Origin: CBDBZL01 sp031399025
Lineage (GTDB): Bacteria; Pseudomonadota; Alphaproteobacteria; Sphingomonadales; Sphingomonadaceae
Reading direction: 5' to 3'
DNA: 64,000 nt
NCBI GenBank assembly: GCA_031399025.1
Contig: JANNOJ010000024.1
Span: 4,004 to 68,003 of the forward strand
Below the pieces are notes generated by a model, which was given only the letters and a program-made list of their open reading frames with translations, did no database searches and had not been told where the DNA came from. The position numbers and the translations under genes are program-made. This document shows positions 16,244 through 25,420 of this stretch, one piece after another. Each line of letters opens with the position of its first letter. Position 1 is the stretch's first letter.

Positions 16244-17752
16244 GTGACCGAGCCCTTCGACGTCATCGTCATCGGCGGCGGGGTCAACGGCGCGGGCGTG
16301 GCGCGCGATGCCGCCGGAAGAGGGCAGGCGCGCGGGGCGCGCGTGCTGCTGCTCGAGGCCCATGACCTCGCCAGCGGCACCTCCAGCGCCTCGACCAAGC
16401 TGGTCCATGGCGGCCTGCGCTACCTGGAACATTACGAGTTCGCCCTGGTGCGCGAGGCGCTGCGCGAGCGCGAGATCCTCTGGTCGATCGCCCCGCATAT
16501 CGTCCGGCCGCTGCGCTTCGTGCTGCCCGTCGCCAGCCGCGCCCGGGGCGGCACCCGCCCGCGCTGGCTGCTGCGCGCCGGGCTGTTCCTCTACGACCAT
16601 ATCGGCGGGCGCACCAGCCTGCCGACCACCACCTCGGTCGACCTCGCCACCCACCCGGCCGGCGCGCCGCTGCGCTCCGGCATCACCGCTGGGCTGGAAT
16701 ATTCGGACGGCTGGGTGGACGATGCCCGCCTGGTCGTCCTCAACGCGGTCGACGCCCGGCGCCGGGGCGCGGACATCCGCACCCGCACCCCCGTCACCGC
16801 CGCGCGCCGCGTCGGGGAGGGTGAGGCCGCTTTGTGGCGCGTGGAGGCGGGCGGCGAGACCGTCCACGCCCGCGCGCTGGTCAATGCCGGTGGCCCGGGG
16901 GTGGACGATGTCGCCGGTCTTGCCGGCACCCAGCCGAGCTTCGGCGTGCGCCGCGTGCGCGGCTCGCACATCGTCGTGCCCGCGCTGTTCGCGCACGATT
17001 ACGCCTACATCTTCCAGCTGGCCGACGGGCGCGTGTGCTTCGCCATCCCCTACGAGGGCGCCTTCACCCTGATCGGCACCACCGACGCCGACCACTCCGG
17101 TCCGCTCGCCGGCGTTGTCGCCAGCGCGGACGAGATCGCCTATCTGTGCGCCGCCGCGAGCGAATATTTCCGCCGCCCGGTCACCCCGGCGGACGTGGTG
17201 CACAGCTTTGCCGGCGTGCGCCCGCTCATCGACGATGGCAGCGACAGGCCCGAGGAAGCCACCCGTGGCTACCGCCTGGCGCTCAGCGAACCGGGCGAGG
17301 GCGCGCCCTTGCTCGGCATCTACGGCGGCAAGATCACTTCCTACCGCCGCGTGGCCGAGGAGGCGGTGGACCTGCTGGGGGGGCGCTTGCCGGCCTTGTC
17401 GGGACCGGCCTGGACCGCCAAAGCCGCGCTCCCCGGCGGCGATTTTCCCAGGCACGCCCAAGGCGCGCTCATCGCCGAACTGCAGGCCGAGTACCCCTTC
17501 CTCAGCCTCGCCGACGCCACCCGCCTCGCCCGCGCCTACGGCCTCGACGCGATCCTCTGGCTGGGCGAGGCCCGCGGCCGCCTGGACCTCGGCCGCGATT
17601 TCGGCGCCGGGCTCAGCGAGGCGGAGGTCGCCTGGCTCCGCGCCGAGGAATTCGCCCGGACGGCCGAGGACATCCTCTGGCGCCGCACCAAACTCGGCCT
17701 GCACCTGAGCGCCAAGAAGCAGGCCGCCCTGCGCGAGTTCCTGGGCGGCTAG
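16244..17752 (+). CDS. glpD: Glycerol-3-phosphate dehydrogenase, FAD-dependent
   Basis: Oxidises glycerol-3-phosphate to dihydroxyacetone phosphate and passes electrons to ubiquinone at the inner membrane. The 502-residue protein opens with a GTG and the FAD-binding strand DVIVIGGGVNGAGVARDAAG. The family block SGTSSASTKLVHGGLRYLEH follows at about residues 44-63, and the substrate region (GAFTLIGTTDADHSG; YGGKITSYRR) is intact. The C-terminal domain matches the usual length of about 500. No glpK or glpF is in view, so the genes for glycerol use are split up in this genome. Confidence 0.95.
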   Translation: MTEPFDVIVIGGGVNGAGVARDAAGRGQARGARVLLLEAHDLASGTSSASTKLVHGGLRYLEHYEFALVREALREREILWSIAPHIVRPLRFVLPVASRARGGTRPRWLLRAGLFLYDHIGGRTSLPTTTSVDLATHPAGAPLRSGITAGLEYSDGWVDDARLVVLNAVDARRRGADIRTRTPVTAARRVGEGEAALWRVEAGGETVHARALVNAGGPGVDDVAGLAGTQPSFGVRRVRGSHIVVPALFAHDYAYIFQLADGRVCFAIPYEGAFTLIGTTDADHSGPLAGVVASADEIAYLCAAASEYFRRPVTPADVVHSFAGVRPLIDDGSDRPEEATRGYRLALSEPGEGAPLLGIYGGKITSYRRVAEEAVDLLGGRLPALSGPAWTAKAALPGGDFPRHAQGALIAELQAEYPFLSLADATRLARAYGLDAILWLGEARGRLDLGRDFGAGLSEAEVAWLRAEEFARTAEDILWRRTKLGLHLSAKKQAALREFLGG

Positions 17753-17799
17753 GCCATTGCGCCGGACGGCAAAACGCCGCTACTCCCGTGACGCGGCGC

Positions 17800-19701
17800 T
17801 CAGTCCTCGCCCTTTTCCACCCGCACCAACAGCGCCTCCACCTGCACCTGCGCCCCCGCATGCGCGCCGAGTTCCGCCACCGTTCCCGCAAATGGCGCCA
17901 CCAGCGCATGCTCCATCTTCATCGCCTCCAGCACCAGCAACCGCTGCCCCGCCGCGACGCTATCGCCCGCCGCCACGTCCACCGCGATCACCTTGCCCGG
18001 CATGGGGGCGAGGATCGCGCCGTCGGGCACCGAGGCACGGCCGCTGCCGCGATAGGCCAGCGACAAGGCGTAAGCCTCGCCATCCTGGAAGCCGATCGCG
18101 GTCTCGCCGCTGACCGCATAGGCTTCTGCGGTGAAGCGGTGATTGTCCGGAAACGCGGTCTCGAAACGACCATCGACATAGAGGCCCTCGCCGTAACGGC
18201 GATCCGCGTTGAGCCGGAACCCGGCCAAGCTGGCGGCCGGTGCCGATAACGCGCCGGGCGAGGGGGAAGTGGCGTACCTGATCTTGTCCAAGGCATCGCG
18301 CAACAGCGAAACCGACGCCGGCGCCTTGGTCACGAGATCGGCTAACCGACGCTCGAGGAAGCCCGTGTCGAGCGCGCCTTCGCGGAACTCGGGAACGGCC
18401 ACCAGACGCAGGAGGAAGCCGGCATTGGCCTTGACCGGCCAGACCTCGACATGGGCGAGCGCCTCCTGGAGGTTCGCGATCGCCGCCGGCCGGTCCGCGG
18501 CCGAGACGATCACCTTGGCGATCATCGGATCGTAGAACGGCGACACCTGCGCCCCTTCGATCACGCCGGTCTCGATCCGAGCCCATTCGTCGGGCAGGCG
18601 GAGATGCTCCAACACTCCCGTGCTCGGCAGGAACCCCCGCGCCGGGTCCTCCGCATACAACCGCGCCTCGATCGCATGCCCGTCGATGCGCAGCTGCTCC
18701 TGCCGCAGCGGCAGCGGCTCGCCGCTGGCGACGCGCAGCTGCCATTCGACCAGGTCGACGCCGGTGATCTCCTCGGTCACCGGATGCTCGACCTGGAGCC
18801 GGGTGTTCATCTCCATGAAGAAGATGCGGTCGGCGCGCAGGCCCCCACCGTCCTTGGCACCGGCATCGGCGATGAACTCGATCGTGCCCGCGCCGACATA
18901 GTCCACCGCCTGTGCCGCGCGCACCGCGGCGCCGCAGATCGCCGCGCGCGTCGCCTCGTCCATGCCGGGTGCGGGCGCTTCCTCGATCACCTTCTGGTGG
19001 CGGCGCTGGAGCGAGCAGTCGCGCTCGAACAGGTGGACGAGGTTGCCGTGGGTGTCGCCGAACACCTGCACCTCGATGTGGCGCGGGCTCGTGATCCACT
19101 TTTCCAGCAGCACCTGGTCGTTGCCGAAGCTCGCCGCCGCCTCGCGCCGGCACGACTCCAGCATTTCAACGAATTGCTGCGCAGCATCGACGCGCCGCAT
19201 GCCCTTGCCGCCGCCGCCCGCCACCGCCTTGATCAGCACCGGCCAGCCGATGCCTTCCGCCTCCGCCGCCAATCGCGCGGCCGATTGGTCCGCACCCAGA
19301 TAGCCCGGCGTCACCGGCACGCCGGCCGCCTGCATCAGCTCCTTGGCCCGGTCCTTCAGCCCCATCGCCCGGATGCTGGCGGGCGATGGCCCGACCCATA
19401 CCAGCCCCGCATCCAGCACGGCCTGGGCGAAATCCGCGTTCTCGGACAGAAACCCATAGCCCGGGTGGATCGCCTCGGCCCCGGTCTCGAGCGCGGCGGC
19501 GATGATCTTCTCGCCGCGCAAATAGCTCTCGGCCGCGGGTGAGGGGCCGATAGGCACCGCCGCGTCCGCCTGGCGCACGTACAGCGCGCTCGCATCGGCG
19601 TCCGAATAGACCGCCACCGTGCGAACGCCCAGCCGGCGGGCGGTGCGGCTGATGCGGCAGGCGATCTCGCCCCTATTGGCGATCAGCAGGGAGGTGATCA
19701 T
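17800..19701 (-). CDS. Biotin-dependent acyl-CoA carboxylase alpha subunit (MccA-like)
   Basis: A 633-residue fusion of biotin carboxylase (residues 1 to about 445) and a biotin carrier domain. ATP-grasp motifs are clear (LIKAVAGGGGKGMRRV; EMNTRLQVEHPVTEEITGVD). The carrier ends with EAMKMEH, placing biotin on K595. Size and internal linker fit 3-methylcrotonyl-CoA carboxylase alpha best; propionyl-CoA carboxylase alpha is longer. The carboxyltransferase beta subunit that it needs is not in the window. It starts only 9 bp after the crtB stop, so it may be read from the carotenoid operon. Confidence 0.85.
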   Translation of the reverse strand: MITSLLIANRGEIACRISRTARRLGVRTVAVYSDADASALYVRQADAAVPIGPSPAAESYLRGEKIIAAALETGAEAIHPGYGFLSENADFAQAVLDAGLVWVGPSPASIRAMGLKDRAKELMQAAGVPVTPGYLGADQSAARLAAEAEGIGWPVLIKAVAGGGGKGMRRVDAAQQFVEMLESCRREAAASFGNDQVLLEKWITSPRHIEVQVFGDTHGNLVHLFERDCSLQRRHQKVIEEAPAPGMDEATRAAICGAAVRAAQAVDYVGAGTIEFIADAGAKDGGGLRADRIFFMEMNTRLQVEHPVTEEITGVDLVEWQLRVASGEPLPLRQEQLRIDGHAIEARLYAEDPARGFLPSTGVLEHLRLPDEWARIETGVIEGAQVSPFYDPMIAKVIVSAADRPAAIANLQEALAHVEVWPVKANAGFLLRLVAVPEFREGALDTGFLERRLADLVTKAPASVSLLRDALDKIRYATSPSPGALSAPAASLAGFRLNADRRYGEGLYVDGRFETAFPDNHRFTAEAYAVSGETAIGFQDGEAYALSLAYRGSGRASVPDGAILAPMPGKVIAVDVAAGDSVAAGQRLLVLEAMKMEHALVAPFAGTVAELGAHAGAQVQVEALLVRVEKGED

Positions 19702-19710
19702 CCGCCCCCT

Positions 19711-20787
19711 CTACTCCTCCTCGCGCAAAGGCGTCATCGGGAGCGGCGCGGGCGGCTGGTGCATCCGCGCGATCACCATCAGGTCGCCGCGGGTCCACCT
19801 GGGCCAGGGCTCGGGCGGCGGCGCGCCGCGCAGCGCCTCCACCGCCGCGCGCGCGACATGCCGGGCCTTGGCCAGCGCGCCGGTGTGGACCCGGTGGTCC
19901 CAGGCTTGGGCGCCGCGCGTGCGCACCTCGCGCCCGATCGCGCCGTAGATGTTGGCCGCGGCCAGCACCGCCCAGCGCTGGCGGTAGGCGAGCCGCGTCG
20001 CCCCCACGCGTGCCGCCGCCTCGTGCGCCTCGGCCATGTCGAGCATCCGCACCACCAGGCCCACCAATGGCTCGCGGAAGCGCGGCTTCATATGCTGGCC
20101 TGGGGGGATGTCGGCCTCCACCAGCCATTCCTCGGGCAGATAACAGCGCCCGGCCGCATCGTCCTCCCACACATCGCGGGCGATGTTGTTGAGCTGGAAG
20201 GCGAGGCCCAGGTCGCAGGCCCGGTCGAGCGTGTCGTGGTCGTCCTTGGCGACGCCCATCACCCGCGCCATCATCACGCCGACGGCGCCCGCGACATGGT
20301 AGCAATAGCGCATCATGTCGGCCTCGGTGCGCGGACGCCAGCCGGCGGCGTCGAGCGCGAAGCCGTCGAGCACGTCGTCGGTCAGGTCCTGCGTCAGCCC
20401 GCACTCGGCCGCCACCAGGCCCAGCGCATCGAACGCCGGGTCGGCGGTCGGCTGGCCGGCAAGCGCGCGGGCGGTGAGGATGCGGATGGCCGCCACCCGG
20501 TCCTGCGCCGCGCTGTCGGCCAGCTTCAACGTGCCCCCGAACTCCTGCCCGTCGGCGATGTCGTCGCAGCGCCGGCACCAGGCGTAGAGCAGGTGGGCGC
20601 GCTCGCGGGTGCGCTGGTCGAACAGCAGCGAGGCAGCGGCGAAGCTCTTGGAGCCCCTGGCGATGGAGCTTTTCGCCAGCGCCACCAGATCGTCGCGCTC
20701 GCGCCCGCCGCCCGCCTGGCTCGGGGTCGAGCGCAGGATGGCCGAGGAGACCAGCGGCCGCGGCTTGATCCGCCCCGGCGGCCTCAT
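19711..20787 (-). CDS. crtB: Phytoene synthase
   Basis: Joins two geranylgeranyl diphosphates to phytoene, the first committed carotenoid step. The 358-residue protein has both aspartate-rich regions of the squalene/phytoene synthase family: RRCDDIADG near residue 78 and LAFQLNNIARDVWEDDAAGR near 197. The first 30 residues are extra and proline-rich, so a later start is possible. It is the last carotenoid gene on this strand, after crtY, crtI and the LOG-family gene. No crtE, crtZ or crtW is present here, so later modification genes lie elsewhere. Confidence 0.94.
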   Translation of the reverse strand: MRPPGRIKPRPLVSSAILRSTPSQAGGGRERDDLVALAKSSIARGSKSFAAASLLFDQRTRERAHLLYAWCRRCDDIADGQEFGGTLKLADSAAQDRVAAIRILTARALAGQPTADPAFDALGLVAAECGLTQDLTDDVLDGFALDAAGWRPRTEADMMRYCYHVAGAVGVMMARVMGVAKDDHDTLDRACDLGLAFQLNNIARDVWEDDAAGRCYLPEEWLVEADIPPGQHMKPRFREPLVGLVVRMLDMAEAHEAAARVGATRLAYRQRWAVLAAANIYGAIGREVRTRGAQAWDHRVHTGALAKARHVARAAVEALRGAPPPEPWPRWTRGDLMVIARMHQPPAPLPMTPLREEE

Positions 20788-20880
20788 GGCGCCAAGCTCA
20801 TCGGCGCCCTGTCACCGCGACGGCCGGCCGGCACGGGCGCATAGCCCACACCGCAGGCCAGCGCGCGCGCGAGGAGCGCC

Positions 20881-21471
20881 TCACAGCTCGCTCGCCTGCA
20901 TCTGCAGCACCGTGGGCGGCGGGTCGTAGGCGGCCATCGCCCCGAGCAGCTCGGCCATCGTCGCCGCCGCGATCAGGATGTCGCGGTGCGCCGCGCGCAC
21001 GAAGCCGGTCTCCACCATGTGCCGGTAAAAGGCGACCAGGCCGTCATAATAGCCATAGGCGTTGAGCAGCCCCAGGGGCTTGGCGTGATAGCCCAGCTGC
21101 GCCCAGCTTGCCGCCTCCCACAATTCGTCCATCGTCCCCACGCCGCCCGGCAGGGTAACGAAGCCGTCGGCAAGATCGGTAAACGCCTGCTTGCGTTCGT
21201 GCATCGAGGCCACGACCTGCAATTCGCTCAGCCCGCGATGCGCCAGTTCGCGCTCCATCAGCGCCGCGGGGATGACGCCGATCACCTCGCCGCCGGCCGC
21301 CAGCGCGCCATCGGCGAGCGCGCCCATCAGCCCCACCTTGCCGCCGCCATAGACCACGCCGATGCCGCGCCCCGCGAGCAGCGCCCCCACCTCGCGGGCC
21401 AGCGCGACATAGCGCCGATCGGGCGGCGAGGCCGAGCCGCAATAGACGGCAAGGCGGGCGAAGGCCGGCAT
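20881..21471 (-). CDS. LOG-family protein (nucleoside 5'-monophosphate phosphoribohydrolase)
   Basis: A 196-residue Rossmann-like protein. The family signature PGGVGTMDELWEA (PGGxGTxxE) and the upstream YGGGKVGLMGALADGAL are complete. Relatives in plants, fungi and bacteria split cytokinin riboside monophosphates or other nucleotides to base plus ribose phosphate. The start ATG at 21471 shares a base with the crtI stop (TGATG), so it is coupled to crtI. Placed inside a carotenoid operon its role is unclear; cytokinin release or nucleotide housekeeping are both open. Confidence 0.88.
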   Translation of the reverse strand: MPAFARLAVYCGSASPPDRRYVALAREVGALLAGRGIGVVYGGGKVGLMGALADGALAAGGEVIGVIPAALMERELAHRGLSELQVVASMHERKQAFTDLADGFVTLPGGVGTMDELWEAASWAQLGYHAKPLGLLNAYGYYDGLVAFYRHMVETGFVRAAHRDILIAAATMAELLGAMAAYDPPPTVLQMQASEL

Positions 21472-23006
21472 CACCCCGCCGGCTGCCGCGACAGCAGGTC
21501 TTCGAGCATCAGGCCGGCGGTCGCCTTGGCGCTGCCCACCACCCCCGGAATGCCCGCGCCCGGATGGGTGCCCGCGCCCACCAGGTAGAAATTGCCGATC
21601 ACATCGTCGCGGTTGTGGCCGCGCAGCCAGGCGCTCTGCGTCAGGATCGGCTCGAGGCTGAAGGCGCTGCCCAGATGCGCGTTCAGATCGCGCGCGAAGT
21701 CCTTGGGCGCATAGGAGAACTTGGTCACCACCTTGGCGTGGATGTCGGGGATGTCGAGCCGCCGGCCGATCTCGTCCAGGATCCGCCGCTCCAGGTCCGG
21801 CCCGACCACGTCCCAGTCGACATCGAGCTTGCCCAAGTGCGCCACCGGCACCAGCGCGTAAAACGTGCTCATCCCCGCCGGCGCCATCGAGGCGTCGCTG
21901 GCGCTGGGGTGGTGCAGGTAGATCGAGAAATCCTGGGGCAGCACGCCGTGCTTGTAGATGTCGTCGATCAGCCCCTCGTAGCGCGGCCCGAACAGGATCA
22001 TGTGATGCGCGATCCCGGGAAAGGTGCCCCTGAGGCCGAAATGCACCACGAACAGGCCGGGCGAGAAGCGCTTGCGCTTGAGCCTTCGTCCCATGCTCCA
22101 GCCGCGTTGATTCCGCGCCAGGAGGTCGCGGTAGGAATGCATGATGTCGGCATTGCTCGCCACCGCGTCGAACGGCGCCGACCAGCCGCTCTTGGTGGTG
22201 ACGCCCGTGGCCCGATTGCCCTCGGTCTCGATCCGCACCACCGGGTCGCCCATCCGCACCGCGCCGCCCAGCCGCTCGAAATGCCTGACCATGCCCGCCA
22301 CCAGCCGGTTGGTGCCGCCCTTGGTCCACCACACCCCGCCGTCCTGCTCCAGCTTGTGGATCAGCGCGTAGATGGCGCTGGTCTGCATCGGGCTGCCGCC
22401 CACCAGCAGCGTGTGGAAGCTCAAGGCCTCGCGCAGCTTCTCGTTGCGGATGAATTTGGCGACCATCGCATAGACGCTCAGCCATGCCTGGTGCTTGGCC
22501 AGCGCCGGCGCGGCCTTGAGCATCGACTTGAAGTCGAGGAACGGCACCGTCCCCAGCTTCACGTAGCCCTCGTGATGCACCGCGGCGGAATATTCCAGGA
22601 ACCGGGCGTAACCCGCCACGTCGGCGGGATCGAGCTTGGCGATCTCGCGGCGCAGCTCCTCCTCGTTGTTGGAATAGTCGAAGCGGGTGCCGTCGGGCCA
22701 GTCGAGCCGGTAGAACGGCGTCACCGGGACCAGCTCGACGTCTTGCGCCATGTCGTGGCCCGAAAGCGCCCACAGCTGGCGCAGGCAGTCGGGATCGGTC
22801 ACCACCGTGGGGCCGGCATCGAAGGTGAAGGTGCCGTGCTCGGTCGAGCGCTCCCAGAAATAGGCCCGCCCGCCCGGCTTGTCGCGGCCCTCGACCAGCG
22901 TGGTGGCGATGCCCGCCGATTGCAGTCGGATGGCCAGCGCCAGGCCGCCGAAGCCGGCGCCGATGACGCAGGCGCGCCTGGCGTGCGGGTTGAAGGGAAA
23001 GTTCAT
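21471..23006 (-). CDS. crtI: Phytoene desaturase
   Basis: A 511-residue FAD enzyme that desaturates phytoene to lycopene in the membrane. The dinucleotide-binding N-terminus reads ACVIGAGFGGLALAIRLQ (residues 12-29), followed by DKPGGRAYFWE. The C-terminal carotenoid signature is present as GAGTHPGAGIPGVVGSAKAT. The length is typical of bacterial four-step CrtI enzymes. It overlaps crtY by 4 bp (ATGA) upstream and the LOG gene by one base downstream, which makes a tightly coupled unit. Confidence 0.95.
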   Translation of the reverse strand: MNFPFNPHARRACVIGAGFGGLALAIRLQSAGIATTLVEGRDKPGGRAYFWERSTEHGTFTFDAGPTVVTDPDCLRQLWALSGHDMAQDVELVPVTPFYRLDWPDGTRFDYSNNEEELRREIAKLDPADVAGYARFLEYSAAVHHEGYVKLGTVPFLDFKSMLKAAPALAKHQAWLSVYAMVAKFIRNEKLREALSFHTLLVGGSPMQTSAIYALIHKLEQDGGVWWTKGGTNRLVAGMVRHFERLGGAVRMGDPVVRIETEGNRATGVTTKSGWSAPFDAVASNADIMHSYRDLLARNQRGWSMGRRLKRKRFSPGLFVVHFGLRGTFPGIAHHMILFGPRYEGLIDDIYKHGVLPQDFSIYLHHPSASDASMAPAGMSTFYALVPVAHLGKLDVDWDVVGPDLERRILDEIGRRLDIPDIHAKVVTKFSYAPKDFARDLNAHLGSAFSLEPILTQSAWLRGHNRDDVIGNFYLVGAGTHPGAGIPGVVGSAKATAGLMLEDLLSRQPAG

Positions 23007-24214
23007 CGGGCAGGCTCCGGATTGGGCCGCGTCACGAGCGGCGGGCTCGATCCGGCAAGCGCCGCGAGCGCGCGATGGATGCGGACAGGGGGCTTGCCCA
23101 CCAGCACGCGCATGGCGTCGGCGCGGGTCGAGCGGGCGGCGTAGAAGCGCTCGATCAGCGGCTGGCCCAGCTTGTAGTGCCGCTCGAACACGCGGAAGCG
23201 CTCCTCGGGCAGCGCCGCGCCGAACAACATCGCACCGAGCATCCGGTAGAGCCGCGTCGCCTGCCAGTGCCTGCGCGCGCGCTCCGCCAGCTGCTCGGCC
23301 AGCGCCGGGCCGGGCAGGTCAGCATGGTCGGCCACGAACAGCGCGGTGTCGACCGCGAAGGGCAGGGTGTAGCTGGTCAGCGGATGGACGAAGCCGCCGC
23401 GCGCGCCCGCCACCGCCACGCCGGGCGCGTGGTGCTCGGCCTGGAAGGCGGCGAAATCGCCATCGGTGATGACCGGCAGCACGCCGGTTTCCTCGTCCAC
23501 CACTTCGCCATGCCAGCCGTGGCTGCGGGCATAGGCGTCGATCCGGTCGGCCAGCAAGGCGCGCTCGAGCCGCGGCGCGTCCTGGTAGTAGGTGTCCTCG
23601 ATGAAGATGTCGTTGGGGCCGAAGGGCAGCACGTAGACGAAGCGGTAGCCGCCCTCCTGCGCCACGGTCGCATCCATGATCACCGGCCGCGTCACGCCGT
23701 GCGGTGCCGCCAGCCGCAGGTGGCGCCCCATGAACACCTGCCAGCCGCCCGCCAGATGGCGCGATCCACCCACGCCCCGGCAGTCGATCACCGTGCCCGC
23801 CTCGATCGCGTCGCCGTTCGCCAGCACCACGCGCCCCAGCCCGGCTCCGCCTTCGAGTCGCGCCACCTGCCCGCCGGTCATGATCGCGCCGTCCGGCAGC
23901 TCAGCTTCCAGCGCAGCTGCGAAATCGGGCGAATGGATCGAGCGGTAGCCGGTCGACAGCGTGCGCGCATGGCCGGGAAAGGCGACCTCGTAGCCCTCGT
24001 TCCACTCCAGCCGCGCGATGGGCGCCAGCAGCGCATTGCCCGCGGCATCGAGGTCGGTGGCAAACCAGCTCCAGCGGTGATTTCCCCCCAGGCGCTCGCC
24101 CGCCTCGATCAGCACCACCTCCAGCTCCGGGCGGCGGCGCGCCAGGGCCAGCGCGATCAGCCCGCCGGCCAGCCCGCCGCCCGCAATGGCGATGTCGCAT
24201 CGGCGCTGCTTCAT
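23003..24214 (-). CDS. crtY: Lycopene beta-cyclase
   Basis: Closes both ends of lycopene to beta-carotene. The 403-residue flavoprotein starts with the FAD strand CDIAIAGGGLAGGLIALALA and has NHRWSWF near residue 45, the conserved CrtY block that follows the FAD loop. The middle contains FVYVLPFGPNDIFIEDTYY, also typical. This is the first gene of the carotenoid unit; its promoter should lie in the 133-bp gap shared with the divergent MipA gene. Confidence 0.93.
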   Translation of the reverse strand: MKQRRCDIAIAGGGLAGGLIALALARRRPELEVVLIEAGERLGGNHRWSWFATDLDAAGNALLAPIARLEWNEGYEVAFPGHARTLSTGYRSIHSPDFAAALEAELPDGAIMTGGQVARLEGGAGLGRVVLANGDAIEAGTVIDCRGVGGSRHLAGGWQVFMGRHLRLAAPHGVTRPVIMDATVAQEGGYRFVYVLPFGPNDIFIEDTYYQDAPRLERALLADRIDAYARSHGWHGEVVDEETGVLPVITDGDFAAFQAEHHAPGVAVAGARGGFVHPLTSYTLPFAVDTALFVADHADLPGPALAEQLAERARRHWQATRLYRMLGAMLFGAALPEERFRVFERHYKLGQPLIERFYAARSTRADAMRVLVGKPPVRIHRALAALAGSSPPLVTRPNPEPAR

Positions 24215-24347
24215 CGCGCCGCTCTAGCCGATGGGCGGATGAGCGCAATCGTGGTCGCAAGGCCGTAGGCCGTTCCCGGCGTCCGTTGCGCACCGGAACC
24301 GCGGCCAGCCGTCACCGTTGGCCCTGAAACATGACAAGGATTGCGCC

Positions 24348-25208
24348 GTGAACCAGCTTTACCTCGGCGTCGCCGCCGCCCTTGCGCTCTGCACCTGCCT
24401 CCCTGTGCGCGCGCAGGAACCGGTCGCGGTCGTCGAGGAGACGGTGTTCGACGGCGATTACCTCTCGATCGGGATCGGGGGCGGCTATTCGCCCAGCTAT
24501 CTGGGCTCCGACGATTACGTCATCTCCGCGCTGCCGATTATCCAGGGCTCGTACCGCGGTATCGACATCAACCCGCGCGGCGCCGGCCTGGCGATCGACT
24601 TCATCGACGATGGGGCAGGCGGCGGGGTCGGCTTCGACCTCGGCATCGTCGGCCGGTTGCGCAGCGATCGCGCCTCGCAGATCGAGGATGACGTGATCGA
24701 GAGCCTGGGCGAACTGGACCGGGCGATCGAGGTCGGGCCGACTGCCGGCGTCAGCGTGACGCAGGTGCTCAATCCGTATGACAGCCTCACCCTGGGCGGC
24801 GATGTGGCGTGGGACGTCAACGGCGCCCACGGCGGCATGGTGGTGAGCCCGTCGGTCACCTATTTCACCCCCCTCAGCCGGGCACTGGCCGCCTCGCTGT
24901 CGCTCAGCGCCGAATATGGCGACGACGAGTTCATGGACTATTACTTCCGCGTCACCCCGGCCCAGAGCGCGACCACCGGGGGCGAACTGCCCGCCTTCGA
25001 GCCGGACGGCGGCGGCTTCACCAGCGCAGGCGCCACGCTGCTGTTCGCCTTCGACCTCAACGGCGATCTAACCGATGGCGGCTGGGGCCTGTTGGCGATC
25101 GGCGGCTATTCGCGCGTGCTCGGCGACGCCAAGAACTCGCCCTACACCAGCATACGCGGCGCGGCCGACCAGTTGTTCGGTGCCCTGGGCATCGGCTACA
25201 CTTTCTGA
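24348..25208 (+). CDS. MipA/OmpV family outer-membrane protein
   Basis: A 286-residue predicted beta-barrel. The GTG at 24348 is chosen because AAGGA lies 7 nt upstream and it opens a signal peptide (LGVAAALALCTCLPVRAQ). The mature part has family features: SIGIGGGYSPSYLGSDDY near the N-terminus and a final strand ending in phenylalanine (LFGALGIGYTF). MipA of E. coli scaffolds a murein synthesis complex; other members act in envelope stress or adhesion. The exact role here is not known. It is divergent from crtY. Confidence 0.88.
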   Translation: MNQLYLGVAAALALCTCLPVRAQEPVAVVEETVFDGDYLSIGIGGGYSPSYLGSDDYVISALPIIQGSYRGIDINPRGAGLAIDFIDDGAGGGVGFDLGIVGRLRSDRASQIEDDVIESLGELDRAIEVGPTAGVSVTQVLNPYDSLTLGGDVAWDVNGAHGGMVVSPSVTYFTPLSRALAASLSLSAEYGDDEFMDYYFRVTPAQSATTGGELPAFEPDGGGFTSAGATLLFAFDLNGDLTDGGWGLLAIGGYSRVLGDAKNSPYTSIRGAADQLFGALGIGYTF

Positions 25209-25420
25209 GCCCCGGCGGTGCGCCGCCGCGGCCGGGTGCTTGGTCGGGCCGGGTGTCGGGCTGGGGGTTGGGGCGCGCGCTGGCGGGCGCGGCGCCGAGC
25301 ACACAGGCTACGCGAGAACCGGGGCGCCGGTCGCCAGTGCGGCGATGATGCCGGGCACGGGTGGCGAGATCACAATCCCTTCAGCCAGGAATCCTTCGAT
25401 TCCCACTAACCCACTTCGCT

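Noticed and set aside
14606..17704. A 1032-residue minus-strand frame antisense to the MFS and glpD genes
   Set aside because: It is a composition shadow of two clear genes; it has no signal, motif or ribosome site.
25209..25420. A small gene between MipA and SapC
   Set aside because: Frames here have no ribosome site; the GC-rich inverted segments suit a bidirectional transcript end.
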